Below, in pieces: positions 19,976 through 30,088 of a stretch of 64,000 bases of DNA. Numbering within the stretch: position 1 is the first letter of the stretch; each line of letters begins with the position of its first letter. The translations under genes and the position numbers were made by a program. Location of the stretch: the NCBI GenBank assembly GCA_902552015.1, contig CACDFH010000002.1, positions 23,187-87,186 of the forward strand, given 5' to 3'. Under the pieces are notes generated by a model. The model did not search any database. It saw only the letters and a program-made list of their open reading frames with translations, and was not told the origin of the DNA. Source of the DNA: an uncultured marine group I thaumarchaeote. Lineage in GTDB: Archaea > Thermoproteota > Nitrososphaeria > Nitrososphaerales > Nitrosopumilaceae.

Positions 19976-20716
19976 TTGTTGACTTTACAAATAATTCCAA
20001 TTCATTTCAAAAACGATGTTCAGCCAACCGATGATTTGATTGATTTACTGTTATCTTCTTCTAAAACATCTCTTGAAAATGGAGATGTTTTAGTGGTATC
20101 ACAAAAAATCATATCTAAACATGAAGGACGAGTTGTAAATTTAGATTCTATAATTCCATCTGAGTTATCTATCGGTATTGCCTCTGCGTATGATAAAGAT
20201 CCTAAATTGGTTCAAGCCATTTTATCTGAATCAACAAGAATTGTTAGGATGGAGCATGGAGTGATTATAGTTCAAACAAATCACGGTTTTATTTGTGCAA
20301 ATGCGGGAATTGATGAAAGTAATGTAGAAAATGGATATGCCACATTACTTCCAAAAGATTCTGATAAATCTGCAGATGACATAAGATTAAAAATTCTGCA
20401 ACAAACTGGAAAAAAAATTGCTGTAATAATTTCTGATACCTTTGGACGTCCTTTTAGAATGGGACAAACTGATCACGCAATTGGTGTGTCTGGAATTGAT
20501 ACTATTTTACATTATGAAGGAACTCCTGATACCTTTGGTAAAATTTTACGAGTTACTGCAACTGCTATAGTTGATGAACTCTCTTCTGCTGCAGAGCTTG
20601 TAATGGGTAAAACCAAAAAATGTCCTGCTGCAATAATCAAAAATTTTGAATTTAAAGAAAATACTGGAAATATCCAAAGTATACTTCGTTCAGAAGACGA
20701 GGATCTATTCAGATAA
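19976..20716 (+). CDS. cofE: Coenzyme F420-0:L-glutamate ligase
   Basis: GDVLVVSQKIISKHEGR, CANAGIDESNVENGYATLLPKDSD, ISDTFGRPFRMGQTDHAIG. Confidence 0.93.
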   Translation: MLTLQIIPIHFKNDVQPTDDLIDLLLSSSKTSLENGDVLVVSQKIISKHEGRVVNLDSIIPSELSIGIASAYDKDPKLVQAILSESTRIVRMEHGVIIVQTNHGFICANAGIDESNVENGYATLLPKDSDKSADDIRLKILQQTGKKIAVIISDTFGRPFRMGQTDHAIGVSGIDTILHYEGTPDTFGKILRVTATAIVDELSSAAELVMGKTKKCPAAIIKNFEFKENTGNIQSILRSEDEDLFR

Positions 20717-20741
20717 TTAATAAAAGTAAAATTTCATACAA

Positions 20742-21662
20742 ATGTTAGAAATGCTTAGAACTGAACTTCATTGTCACAATGTTTTCTCTAATGGTCATGT
20801 GGGTGATTTGGAACCGCCGTTCGATTGTAACGTTTCTGTAAATGAACAATTACAAAAATCTCTAGATTCAAAATTAGATGTATTATTTGTTACAAATCAT
20901 AACACATTGGATGGATTTGAACAATTAACTAACTACAAAAACAATCATGAAAAATTTTCAAATATCAAAGTGTATCCTGCTGTTGAAATAACTACTGACA
21001 AAGAAGCACATGTTCTTGTTTATGGCTTACAAGAAGAAATCAAATCATCTCAAAGCATTGATGAAATTCTTGATGCTGCAAAATCACAAGATGCCGTTAC
21101 AATAGCTCCTCATCCGTTTAGCTTGATTGATGCTTTACGTGATGATTCACTAAAATGTGATTTATTTGAAGTTTTTAACAGTTCAAATATTGACATTTAT
21201 TCAAATAAAAAAGCAGAAATTTTTGCCAAAGAGAATAACCTCTTTACTATCGCAGGAAGTGACTCTCATGTTGCATCTACGATTGGAAGATGTACAAATT
21301 TGATAGATTCTGAAAATAATCTTGATGATATATTGTATGCAATGAAAAAAGGAAAAATTTCAATTGAAAAAATGGAATATGTCAAACGTCGTGAAGTCTT
21401 AGAACACATTCAGTATAAAATTGAAAATTCTAAAGAATACATAGATCAATATGTGAAGGAATTCTATCCTCGATACTTTTCATTGTTCAATTCAATGTAC
21501 AAAATCTACATGTTTACAAAAAACTCATTCATTTGGGATGTTGCATTCAAGCTTGCAATATTTGGATTAAGAAGAATTTCTTACAAAATTAATTTTGAAG
21601 GTTATGATCCTTATGCATTTAGGACTCGTGACATTCCAACAATCACAAAAATGATTATCTAA
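20742..21662 (+). CDS. PHP domain metal-dependent phosphoesterase
   Basis: ELHCHNVFSNG, VTNHNTLDG, APHPFSL, AGSDSHVAS. Confidence 0.88.
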   Translation: MLEMLRTELHCHNVFSNGHVGDLEPPFDCNVSVNEQLQKSLDSKLDVLFVTNHNTLDGFEQLTNYKNNHEKFSNIKVYPAVEITTDKEAHVLVYGLQEEIKSSQSIDEILDAAKSQDAVTIAPHPFSLIDALRDDSLKCDLFEVFNSSNIDIYSNKKAEIFAKENNLFTIAGSDSHVASTIGRCTNLIDSENNLDDILYAMKKGKISIEKMEYVKRREVLEHIQYKIENSKEYIDQYVKEFYPRYFSLFNSMYKIYMFTKNSFIWDVAFKLAIFGLRRISYKINFEGYDPYAFRTRDIPTITKMII

Positions 21663-21717
21663 TGTCTATAGGCAAGCAAAAAAGAATTAGATTTTAATAT
21701 AGACGTACAATTTTTTA

Positions 21718-21960
21718 TTGTATACAATGTCTGAACCACAAAAAACATTAGATGTACGAGGATTATACTGTCCTTCGCCAGCAATGCAAACTGTAGTCGA
21801 ATTATCAAAAATGCAAGTTGGTCAAATACTTCTTGTACTGGCAGATGATCCTGCGGCTGAAGATGACATTACTGATTTGTGTAGAACTCGCGGTCACGAA
21901 CTTGTACAATTAAATAAAAACGGCAGTGATCTGGAATTTACAATTAAAAAAATCAAATAA
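21718..21960 (+). CDS. tusA: TusA/SirA-family sulfur carrier
   Basis: LDVRGLYCPSPAMQTVVEL motif. Confidence 0.92.
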   Translation: MYTMSEPQKTLDVRGLYCPSPAMQTVVELSKMQVGQILLVLADDPAAEDDITDLCRTRGHELVQLNKNGSDLEFTIKKIK

Positions 21961-21962
21961 TC

Positions 21963-22970
21963 TTACTTTTGTTCTGATAAATATTTGTCAACATCGATTG
22001 CTGACATACATCCAAATCCTGCTGCAGTAACAGCTTGTCTGTATCTATGGTCGTGGACATCTCCTGCAGTAAACACACCTTTTACACTGGTCTCTGTATT
22101 TTCTTTTTGAATGATGTAACCATTTTCATCCATTTCTAATTGATTTTTGAATAATTCTGTATTTGGTTCGTGTCCTATTGCCACAAAAACTCCTCCCATT
22201 TCTAGGGTTTTGTTTTCTCCAGTTTTTGTGTCTTTTAGAACTACCTGTTGAACTTTTTGGTCACCTTTGATATCTTCAATCACACTATTCCAATGAACCT
22301 CGATATTCTCGTTACTTAGTGCACGATCTTGCATAATTTTACTTGCTCTGAATTCATCTCGTCTGTGAATGATGTGAACCTTTGATGCAAATTTTGTTAG
22401 AAATGTTGCCTCTTCCATACATGTGTCTCCCCCACCGACAACTGCAATTTCCTGATTCCTGAAAAATGCACCATCACATGTTGCACAATATGAAACGCCT
22501 TTTCCGCTGAATGTTTGTTCACCTTCAATACCAATTTTTCTTGGTGTTGCACCTGTACAAACTATTACAGCTTTTGCATCATATTCTTCTGAACCTGTTA
22601 AAACTTTGAATGGTTTTGCACGAAAATCAACATTCACGACTACGTCATCGATAATTGTTGTGTTCATTCTTTCTGCTTGTTTTCGCATTGTTAACATTAG
22701 ATCCGGACCCATTACTCCTTCTTCAAATCCTGGATAATTTTCAACATCAGTTGTATTCATTAATTGACCGCCAGGCAAAAGTCCTGAAATTATTAGTGTA
22801 TCGTGTCTTGCTCTTGAACAATAAATCCCTGCGGTGTATCCTGCTGGACCTGCACCAATTATAATTACGTCATAAGATGTCTTTACTTTTTTTGGAAAAT
22901 CTGGAGTTTTTGGTTCGTCATTTGAACCTCTATCTTCCATAACCAGTGAGCTATCATCACCTGACATCAT
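21963..22970 (-). CDS. trxB: Thioredoxin reductase
   Basis: GAGPAGYTAGIYCSRA, SYCATCDGAFFRNQEIAVVGGGD, FTAGDVHDHRYRQAVTAAG. Confidence 0.96.
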   Translation of the reverse strand: MMSGDDSSLVMEDRGSNDEPKTPDFPKKVKTSYDVIIIGAGPAGYTAGIYCSRARHDTLIISGLLPGGQLMNTTDVENYPGFEEGVMGPDLMLTMRKQAERMNTTIIDDVVVNVDFRAKPFKVLTGSEEYDAKAVIVCTGATPRKIGIEGEQTFSGKGVSYCATCDGAFFRNQEIAVVGGGDTCMEEATFLTKFASKVHIIHRRDEFRASKIMQDRALSNENIEVHWNSVIEDIKGDQKVQQVVLKDTKTGENKTLEMGGVFVAIGHEPNTELFKNQLEMDENGYIIQKENTETSVKGVFTAGDVHDHRYRQAVTAAGFGCMSAIDVDKYLSEQK

Positions 22971-22999
22971 AATAATTTACTTTATGTTTATAATTTAAA

Positions 23000-23794
23000 T
23001 CAATTTAGATTAGTCAAGATCTCATTGTGTTTTTTACACAGTTTACTTATTTCAAGTTGTGAGAATAAAAGATCCTTTTGCCAATGAGCGTTATTTAATC
23101 GGCATTCAATATCTTCACAAAATGATTCTCCTGTTATATTGTAAAAAATGACTTGTAAGATGTAACCTTCTAAAATTTTTGTTAGTCTTTTATCATTATA
23201 TTCTAGGAATTTGCCTTTGTATTTCTCTTTAGCAGATTTAATATCCAAACCTTGTGTTTTTAATTTCATTACTTCAAAATAGTATTCCTTTGGTTTTGCA
23301 GGAGCTTCAACTATTCCTGTGGTCGAAATGATTGATGGATTTGCACAAATTACTGCTCTTCCATGATATCTATTGTCGTTTTCATCAAATGTACATGTTA
23401 ATCTATTTGTTAGAATGATATGTAATGTTTCACTATCTTCGCTAAGATATCTGAGAATTTTTTGTAGTTCAAATCCATCATACATGAATACATCGCTAAT
23501 TTGTTGCGCATTCTCAACCTTGGTTGTAGAATCCATCAATGAAGAATCTTCACATAACTTTCTTTCAAATTTGATCTCGTCATCACTTGACTTATGCTCT
23601 GAAAATGAACTTTTAATGTCTGTGATACGAATATTTGATAATTTTTTGATGTTTTCTAAACTGAATTCTTTGAAAACATTATCTTTTATCTCCACTTTAA
23701 TTGGAAAATTCTCTTGTAAAAAAACTACTAATGCATCAATATTGATTTCAGAAATTGCCGATTCTCTGTATAATATGATTTTTTTAAAGTTCAA
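23000..23794 (-). CDS. Hypothetical thaumarchaeal protein
   Basis: 264-aa ORF; contains metallopeptidase-lacking archaemetzincin-like/DUF style segments, no confident family. Confidence 0.7.
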   Translation of the reverse strand: MNFKKIILYRESAISEINIDALVVFLQENFPIKVEIKDNVFKEFSLENIKKLSNIRITDIKSSFSEHKSSDDEIKFERKLCEDSSLMDSTTKVENAQQISDVFMYDGFELQKILRYLSEDSETLHIILTNRLTCTFDENDNRYHGRAVICANPSIISTTGIVEAPAKPKEYYFEVMKLKTQGLDIKSAKEKYKGKFLEYNDKRLTKILEGYILQVIFYNITGESFCEDIECRLNNAHWQKDLLFSQLEISKLCKKHNEILTNLN

Positions 23795-23799
23795 ATAGA

Positions 23800-24654
23800 T
23801 TATTTTGGAATTTGATTTTCAAATTCTTTAATCTTTTGATCAGTCACTTCTGCTGCTCTTTTTCCTGAATAAAGCATTGAACCAAATGTTGGTCCCATTC
23901 TTGCTAATCCGTGTGTTTCAGTTACTGACATTCCTGCTGCAACCAATCCTGGATACACTTCTCCTGTTTTGTGTACAACATGTTCTTCGCCATCTTCTAC
24001 CCACATTGGATTCATTCCTTTCCATTCAACTAGTTGTCTGTCTACTAGTCTTTTTACTGCGACTGAATCGTGACCTGATGCATCAATAATCATTTTTGCT
24101 TCTAATGCAACAGGATCTACACATGTGATGTTTCTTGGTAATGCTGAAACTGGCATCCAGTTTACAACAATTCCTGCAACTCTTCCATGTCTCATAACTA
24201 AATCATCAAACTTTGTTAAATTCAAAAACTTGACTCCTGCATCACATGCACCTGCAATTAATTTTGAAACTGCATGTGGTCCTGGTGTTAGATACAATCC
24301 TTCACCAACTTTTTTGTATGGAACTCCTAACTCATCCCAAATTTTTTGTGCTGGTGCACGTACTGTTACTGGATTCATCATATAACCTCCAAGCCAATAT
24401 CCTCCGCCTAGATAGTTATTTTGTTCAATAACTAATACTTTGTAACCCATCAATGATAATTCTCTAGATGCAGTTAATCCTGCAGGTCCAGCTCCAATAA
24501 TTATGATATCGCTTTCTGCTCTATCTTGTAAAACATCGTAAAATTCTTTTGCAATAGCCCTTGTAATTTCTACTTCTTTTGCATCTGCAAAAATTTTATC
24601 TGGTCTTTGTTCGTTTACTGACTCTTGCATGGTTTTTTTTATTCTCAAACTCAT
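23800..24654 (-). CDS. thi4: Thi4-type thiazole synthase
   Basis: IIIGAGPAGLTASRELSLMGYKVLVIEQNNYLGGGYWLGGYMMNP, ITCVDPVALEAKMIIDASGHDS, GPTFGSMLYSGKRAAE. Confidence 0.93.
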   Translation of the reverse strand: MSLRIKKTMQESVNEQRPDKIFADAKEVEITRAIAKEFYDVLQDRAESDIIIIGAGPAGLTASRELSLMGYKVLVIEQNNYLGGGYWLGGYMMNPVTVRAPAQKIWDELGVPYKKVGEGLYLTPGPHAVSKLIAGACDAGVKFLNLTKFDDLVMRHGRVAGIVVNWMPVSALPRNITCVDPVALEAKMIIDASGHDSVAVKRLVDRQLVEWKGMNPMWVEDGEEHVVHKTGEVYPGLVAAGMSVTETHGLARMGPTFGSMLYSGKRAAEVTDQKIKEFENQIPK

Positions 24655-24789
24655 TAATAGCTTTGGGTATTTTATTCACAATTAGGTAACACTAACACAA
24701 ACCGGCAAAAATGTATACTTTGTTTGGTTGATGTGTATAACTTACCCATATCAAAAACTTATAACCATACAGCGATCGAAAAAGAATAG

Positions 24790-26592
24790 ATGGCACAACA
24801 GCTAAGACCATCAAAACCGGCTGATAAACAGCCAAAGATTGATTGGTCCAGAAGACAAGAAGCAGAAAATTTTGCTGAAACCGTGAAGCTATTCCGACAA
24901 GGCAAAATTGATCATGACATGTTCCGTAGATATCGGTTACAACATGGTGCATACGGCACACGTATGACTGATGATTATGCGATGGTTCGAATCAAAGTTC
25001 CGGCAGGACAAATTTATCCATACCAATTAGAAAAAATTGCGCAATTAAGTGAGATGTATTCAATTGGCAGTGCACATTTTTCAACTCGTGAAAATATACA
25101 ACTTCATTGGGTTATACTAGAAGATGTTTCTGAAATAATGCAATCTCTTGCTGATGTTGGAATGACATCTCGTGAAGCATGTGGAAACACTGTTAGAAAT
25201 GTTATGTGTAGTCCATTATCTGGTGTTTGTAAAGATGAAATCTTTGATGCTACTCCATATGCATTGGCAATTGCAAGATTCATGCTTAGAAATCCAATAT
25301 GTCAAGGACTTCCACGTAAATTCAAATTTAATTTTACATGTTGTGAAAAACATGGAATGATAAGAATTGTCGATGTAGGTCTTTTACCTCAAATCAAAGA
25401 AATTGATGGAGAGAAAAGAAAAGGTTTCAAAATATTCTTAGGTGGCGGATTAGGAAATCGTTCCTTTGTTGGACATCAGTTAGAAGATTTCACTCCTGTT
25501 GAAGATTTACTATACACCTCAATGGCGGTAATCCGAATTTTTGATAGAATGGGTGACAGAAAAAATCTATCGCGAAACAGAATGCGTTATTTAGTAAATG
25601 ATCTTGGATGGGAAAAATTCCAAAATCTTGTATTAAAAGAAAGAGCTGTTGTAAAAGCTACTCAATCTGTAATTGTTAAACTGAATATAGATGAAAGTGC
25701 AAATGAAATTCAAAGACCAATATCTGTAAGTGATGAATCTGCTTCTGTTCCTGATGGATTTGCAAGATGGCAAAAGACCAATGTTGAAAAACAATCTCAA
25801 TCTGGTTTTAACTCTGTATTCATTGGTTTGGAAGCTGGCGATATTACTGCTAATCAACTACGAAGTGTTGCTGAAATTATACGCGACTATTCTGCTGAAG
25901 GCTTCGCTAGAAATGGATTCTCACAAAATATTGTAATTAGATATGTTCATGATGATGATCTAAAATCAATGTATTCTAGATTAATTGAAAATGGTCTTGC
26001 AAAAACTGGATCATTAACAATGGCTTCTGCAGTAGGCTGTTCTGGTACCACTTCATGTAATCTTGCACTCACAAATTCTCATAGATTGGCAAAAGAAGTA
26101 CAAAGAAAATTTTTGGAACTTAATTTTGATGAAGATGATGATTTGAGAGATTCTACTATCAAAATTAGTGGCTGTCCTAATTCTTGTGGACAGCATCAAA
26201 TTGCAACAATTGGATTCTATGGTGGCGGTGGTAGACATGAATCTAATATGTTCCCAAATTATACCATGTCATTAGGTGGTAAATTTGATGAAGATTCAAT
26301 GCTTGGTCATCATACAGCTCGTGTCCCTGTCAAACGTATAATTCCTGTAATTTTAAAAATTATTGAATTATTCAAAGAAAATAAACAACCTGATGACACA
26401 CTTGCCAAATGGATTGATAGAGTTGTTAAAGGAAACGAATCTTCAAAAATTACTGGAGTTGAAGATATTAAAAAAGAAATTGCACCTCTCATAGCTCCTC
26501 CAAAAGTTGAAGATGAACCAGACTTCTATATGGATTATGGAAGTGATACCAATTATCACACGGTAACTGGAAAAGGTGAATGTGCAGCATGA
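24790..26592 (+). CDS. Ferredoxin-type siroheme nitrite/sulfite reductase
   Basis: GSAHFSTRENIQLHWV, CSGTTSC ... ISGCPNSCGQHQ siroheme/4Fe-4S Cys pattern. Confidence 0.93.
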   Translation: MAQQLRPSKPADKQPKIDWSRRQEAENFAETVKLFRQGKIDHDMFRRYRLQHGAYGTRMTDDYAMVRIKVPAGQIYPYQLEKIAQLSEMYSIGSAHFSTRENIQLHWVILEDVSEIMQSLADVGMTSREACGNTVRNVMCSPLSGVCKDEIFDATPYALAIARFMLRNPICQGLPRKFKFNFTCCEKHGMIRIVDVGLLPQIKEIDGEKRKGFKIFLGGGLGNRSFVGHQLEDFTPVEDLLYTSMAVIRIFDRMGDRKNLSRNRMRYLVNDLGWEKFQNLVLKERAVVKATQSVIVKLNIDESANEIQRPISVSDESASVPDGFARWQKTNVEKQSQSGFNSVFIGLEAGDITANQLRSVAEIIRDYSAEGFARNGFSQNIVIRYVHDDDLKSMYSRLIENGLAKTGSLTMASAVGCSGTTSCNLALTNSHRLAKEVQRKFLELNFDEDDDLRDSTIKISGCPNSCGQHQIATIGFYGGGGRHESNMFPNYTMSLGGKFDEDSMLGHHTARVPVKRIIPVILKIIELFKENKQPDDTLAKWIDRVVKGNESSKITGVEDIKKEIAPLIAPPKVEDEPDFYMDYGSDTNYHTVTGKGECAA

Positions 26593-27386
26593 TTGACTCT
26601 GATATGCCAATAATTAATTCAAAAATTCTTCGCGAAAAATTACAAGAAAATTCAATTCGAATTATTGATGTTAGACGAGATCAAGAATATCAGCAAGGAC
26701 ATATCACCAATGCTGTAAATCTTCCATTGGCTAAACTTCTTAATGATGATAGTCCTGAATCAATACAAAAAATTGCGCAAGATTTAGGAATTTCAAATGA
26801 TACTCCTGTTGTAGTGTATGATGATACATTTGGTGCATTATCGTCTAGAGTAGTTTGGGCTTTACAATACATTGGACACAAAGATGTAAAATTATTAGAT
26901 GTGACATTTTCTCAATGGAAAGATCTTGGATATGAAATTTCTACTGAAGTTCCTGAAATTGAACCTGCCACACATTCTGTAAAAATCAATCCTGAAATAA
27001 TGGCTACTGCTGAATATCTTGAAAAAGTAAAAGAAAACAAAAATGTTGTAATTATTGATAATCGTGAACGACTAAATTATCTTGAACAGCATATTCCTGG
27101 TGCAATAAACATCCCTTACAGAACACTTGCAACAGATGGAAAAATTTTGAGAACAAAAGAAGGCATGAAGACCCTTCTAAAAAATAGAGGAATTTCTGAA
27201 GATGCTGAAATAATCACCTATTGTGGAAGTGTAGGTACCTTGTCTGGATTGGCATATTATGCTTTAAAATCAATTGGCATTCCAAACGTCAAACTTTATG
27301 TTCACTCATTTAAGGAATGGAAAAGTCTTGAAAAACCAATTGATAAACAAGAAAATGCCAATTACTGGGATCTCTCAGCAGAGTGA
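26580..27386 (+). CDS. Tandem-rhodanese sulfurtransferase
   Basis: Two rhodanese domains; second has active-site TYCGSVGTLSG, first lacks Cys (VYDDTFGALSS). Confidence 0.92.
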   Translation: MCSMIDSDMPIINSKILREKLQENSIRIIDVRRDQEYQQGHITNAVNLPLAKLLNDDSPESIQKIAQDLGISNDTPVVVYDDTFGALSSRVVWALQYIGHKDVKLLDVTFSQWKDLGYEISTEVPEIEPATHSVKINPEIMATAEYLEKVKENKNVVIIDNRERLNYLEQHIPGAINIPYRTLATDGKILRTKEGMKTLLKNRGISEDAEIITYCGSVGTLSGLAYYALKSIGIPNVKLYVHSFKEWKSLEKPIDKQENANYWDLSAE

Positions 27387-27392
27387 TATTGT

Positions 27393-27599
27393 ATGAAAGA
27401 TATCAATGATGTAATGCCAAAGGTTCCAAATATGAAATGGGGTGCATTACTAAACAAAAAACCTACCAATAAAAAAATTGAAGAATTAAACAATTTACTT
27501 CCACATAATGGTCGTTGGCACACTGTCTATGAAGAAGATGATGTATCTATAATTGATGGAATTCCAATTATCAAAAAAGAAAAAGATTCTATGACTTAG
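27393..27599 (+). CDS. Small hypothetical protein downstream of rhodanese
   Basis: 68-aa ORF, 6 nt after rhodanese stop. Confidence 0.65.
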   Translation: MKDINDVMPKVPNMKWGALLNKKPTNKKIEELNNLLPHNGRWHTVYEEDDVSIIDGIPIIKKEKDSMT

Positions 27600-28702
27600 T
27601 TCTGAGGAACGTTAGCCCTTAATTTCTTTGTAATTGTAATTTCCATATTTTCAAATAATTCTAACATTTTCTTTTTATTGTCAATTAAGTAATCTTTACC
27701 TTTATCATCTAATCTAATTTTGAATAATCTTATCTCTCTGTGTTCATCTAAAAATTCATCAATCATTTGTTGGCCACATTTTGCTGGATTGATATATGCA
27801 TCAAAACTTTCAATTGTTTTTTCTAAATCCTCATTTTCTATTGCAGTCATTGTTGTTTGTACTGCTAATCCAATCTCTTTTAGACTCTTAACAGGTGTTG
27901 AAACTTTTCCAATTGTTTTTGGACCAAGCAAACCACGTTTCTTTGCACCAAGTTTGCTTGCAACATCTGGAACTAAATCATAAATTGGTATGATTTGATT
28001 GAATCCTTGTCTCTTTTCATTTTTAACAACAACGCCTTTCAAAATTAATTCATCTAATCCTTTGATTGTATCTTCTTTTCCAAGGAATGTAGTCCATACA
28101 ATTGATCCAATTGTATGATATCCTTGTCTTAGTGACTCAATTAAAACAACTTCAATAATTCGTTTGAAACCTTCTTCTGATCTTACATTTACAAAGTCTT
28201 TGTCTTTAACAGCTTTTCTTGCATTTTTAACATCAATTTCAATTGAGCGTTTCAATGCCTCTAAAGAGTCTGGAACTTGATTTAGCATTGAAAGGTAACA
28301 TCCTTTGTTATACCATGCCATGCCATATGTTGGATCTGAATCTATTGCTTTTTCAACACAGTCTAATGCTTTTGCATAATTCTTTTTTTCATAATTTACT
28401 AATGATTTTAAATTCCAAGCTTCTGGATTTGTTACATCAATATCTAAAATTTTATCGTAAACTCTCATTGCCTCTGAATGATCATCCAAATGAAATCGTG
28501 AATATCCGAGTTTGAGCATTGCTTCAACGTCATTTGGATCTGCTCTCAAAATCATCTCAAAATTTATCACAGCTTCTTCTAATTTTTCATCTGCCATCAA
28601 ATTGATACCTTTTTTGAAAAGTCTGTCTCTTTGATAATTTACATTTGTTAGACTTGTCTCATCTTTTTTTGCTAGTGATGTATCTTTTTTCTTATCCTTC
28701 AT
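27596..28702 (-). CDS. TPR-repeat protein
   Basis: Repeated A..W..KG..L patterns (EAWNLKSLVNYEKKNYAKALDCVEKAIDSDPTYGMAWYNKGCYL). Confidence 0.88.
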   Translation of the reverse strand: MKDKKKDTSLAKKDETSLTNVNYQRDRLFKKGINLMADEKLEEAVINFEMILRADPNDVEAMLKLGYSRFHLDDHSEAMRVYDKILDIDVTNPEAWNLKSLVNYEKKNYAKALDCVEKAIDSDPTYGMAWYNKGCYLSMLNQVPDSLEALKRSIEIDVKNARKAVKDKDFVNVRSEEGFKRIIEVVLIESLRQGYHTIGSIVWTTFLGKEDTIKGLDELILKGVVVKNEKRQGFNQIIPIYDLVPDVASKLGAKKRGLLGPKTIGKVSTPVKSLKEIGLAVQTTMTAIENEDLEKTIESFDAYINPAKCGQQMIDEFLDEHREIRLFKIRLDDKGKDYLIDNKKKMLELFENMEITITKKLRANVPQN

Positions 28703-28813
28703 GAATTAGATTTCTACATTTAACGGATAAATATTAAGCTGCTACTAGTGGTAAATTCGTGCCTAAAATGGCTAGAAAATGTAATTAAATACTAGATATT
28801 GAAAGAAACGATT

Positions 28814-30085
28814 ATGCCGTCATCTGACCATTTTACTGTTAAAGGCAACTCTCCATACAAGCAAAAAAATGGTATCTTTGAGGTGGAATTTGCTATTACT
28901 GAAGCAAAACCTACTGATGAGCAGATTGCTCAAAAATCATTTCTTCCATTATGGCGTGAAAAATCTCATCTCAATATAAAAAATGGAGAATTTGAGGTAA
29001 CTCTAGGCTCTCAATCAAATCCATTACCTGAAAAAATTTCCACATTCACAAGCGTTTGGATTATAGTAGTTGATCAATTTTCATCTGTCGGTTCATCATT
29101 TGAATTTCAAGTACCTGAAACAATGAGAAAGACTCCTCAACCAAAACCTGAATCAACCCAAACAAAACCAAAACAAGCATCACGTTCCTCTAGTGCAGGT
29201 GTAAAAGGTCCACCTGGACAACCTGGTCCTGATGGTGACAAAGGTGACAAAGGTGACAAAGGTCCACCTGGAGACAAAGGTCCAGCTGGACAAAAAGGTG
29301 TTACAGGTGACAAAGGTGACAAAGGAGATAAAGGTCCACCTGGTCCAAAAGGCGAAAAAGGTGACAAAGGAGAAAAAGGTCTCACAGGTGACAAAGGTGA
29401 CAAAGGAGAACAAGGAGGTCGTGGATTATCTGGAGACAAAGGCGGCACTGGTCCGCAAGGTCCATCTGGCGATAAAGGATTAACTGGTTTACGTGGAGAC
29501 AAAGGAGAGAAAGGTCCTACCGGTCCTCCAGGTGTTCAAGGAGACAAAGGAGTTCCTGGTTCTGTCGGTGAAAGAGGTGACAAAGGAGTCACTGGTCCAA
29601 TGGGAGAGAAAGGTCCTACCGGTCCACAAGGTCCACAAGGAGAAAAAGGTAAGATTGGACTGACTGGTCCAATTGGAGAGAAAGGTCCACGCGGTCCACA
29701 AGGTCCACCTGGAGATAAAGGAATTACTGGTGTACCTGGTCCCCAAGGTGACCGTGGAACAATCGGTCCACAAGGTGAACAAGGTCCTCCTGGGTTAACT
29801 GGAGAGAAAGGTCCACGCGGTCCACAAGGAATTCAAGGTCCACAAGGTGAACAAGGAAAACAAGGTTTGCAAGGTCCACCTGGAGATAAAGGCTCGCAAG
29901 GTCCACAAGGTCCTGTTGGTGACAAAGGTCCACGCGGTCCACCTGGTCCACCTGGAGAAAAAGGTCCAACTGGTGGAATGTCAGAAGAACAAAAACAACT
30001 GTTCAAAGACATGCTTGACATATTGGTTAGGAAAGGAATAATTTCTGCTGAAGAACAAATTGAGCTACAGAGTCATCTGTATTAG
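28814..30085 (+). CDS. Collagen-like protein: N-terminal beta-type domain, ~86 Gly-X-Y triplets, C-terminal helical cap
   Basis: Continuous GXY register from 29198 to 29974; ORF track starts at TTG 28799, ATG 28814 preferred. Confidence 0.93.
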   Translation: MPSSDHFTVKGNSPYKQKNGIFEVEFAITEAKPTDEQIAQKSFLPLWREKSHLNIKNGEFEVTLGSQSNPLPEKISTFTSVWIIVVDQFSSVGSSFEFQVPETMRKTPQPKPESTQTKPKQASRSSSAGVKGPPGQPGPDGDKGDKGDKGPPGDKGPAGQKGVTGDKGDKGDKGPPGPKGEKGDKGEKGLTGDKGDKGEQGGRGLSGDKGGTGPQGPSGDKGLTGLRGDKGEKGPTGPPGVQGDKGVPGSVGERGDKGVTGPMGEKGPTGPQGPQGEKGKIGLTGPIGEKGPRGPQGPPGDKGITGVPGPQGDRGTIGPQGEQGPPGLTGEKGPRGPQGIQGPQGEQGKQGLQGPPGDKGSQGPQGPVGDKGPRGPPGPPGEKGPTGGMSEEQKQLFKDMLDILVRKGIISAEEQIELQSHLY

Positions 30086-30088
30086 ATT

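Noticed and set aside
23800-24654. Initial idea that Thi4 has Ser at the sulfur-donor position (DASGHDS)
   Set aside because: The donor Cys maps to the upstream CMDP-like motif, here ITCVDP, so Cys is present
24655-24789. Possible TPP riboswitch upstream of thi4
   Set aside because: No CTGAGA / ACCTGATCTGG-like conserved blocks in either orientation
29137-29969. Several long antisense/alternate-frame ORFs over the collagen-like gene
   Set aside because: By-products of the repetitive GXY codons; sense frame is clearly the coding one
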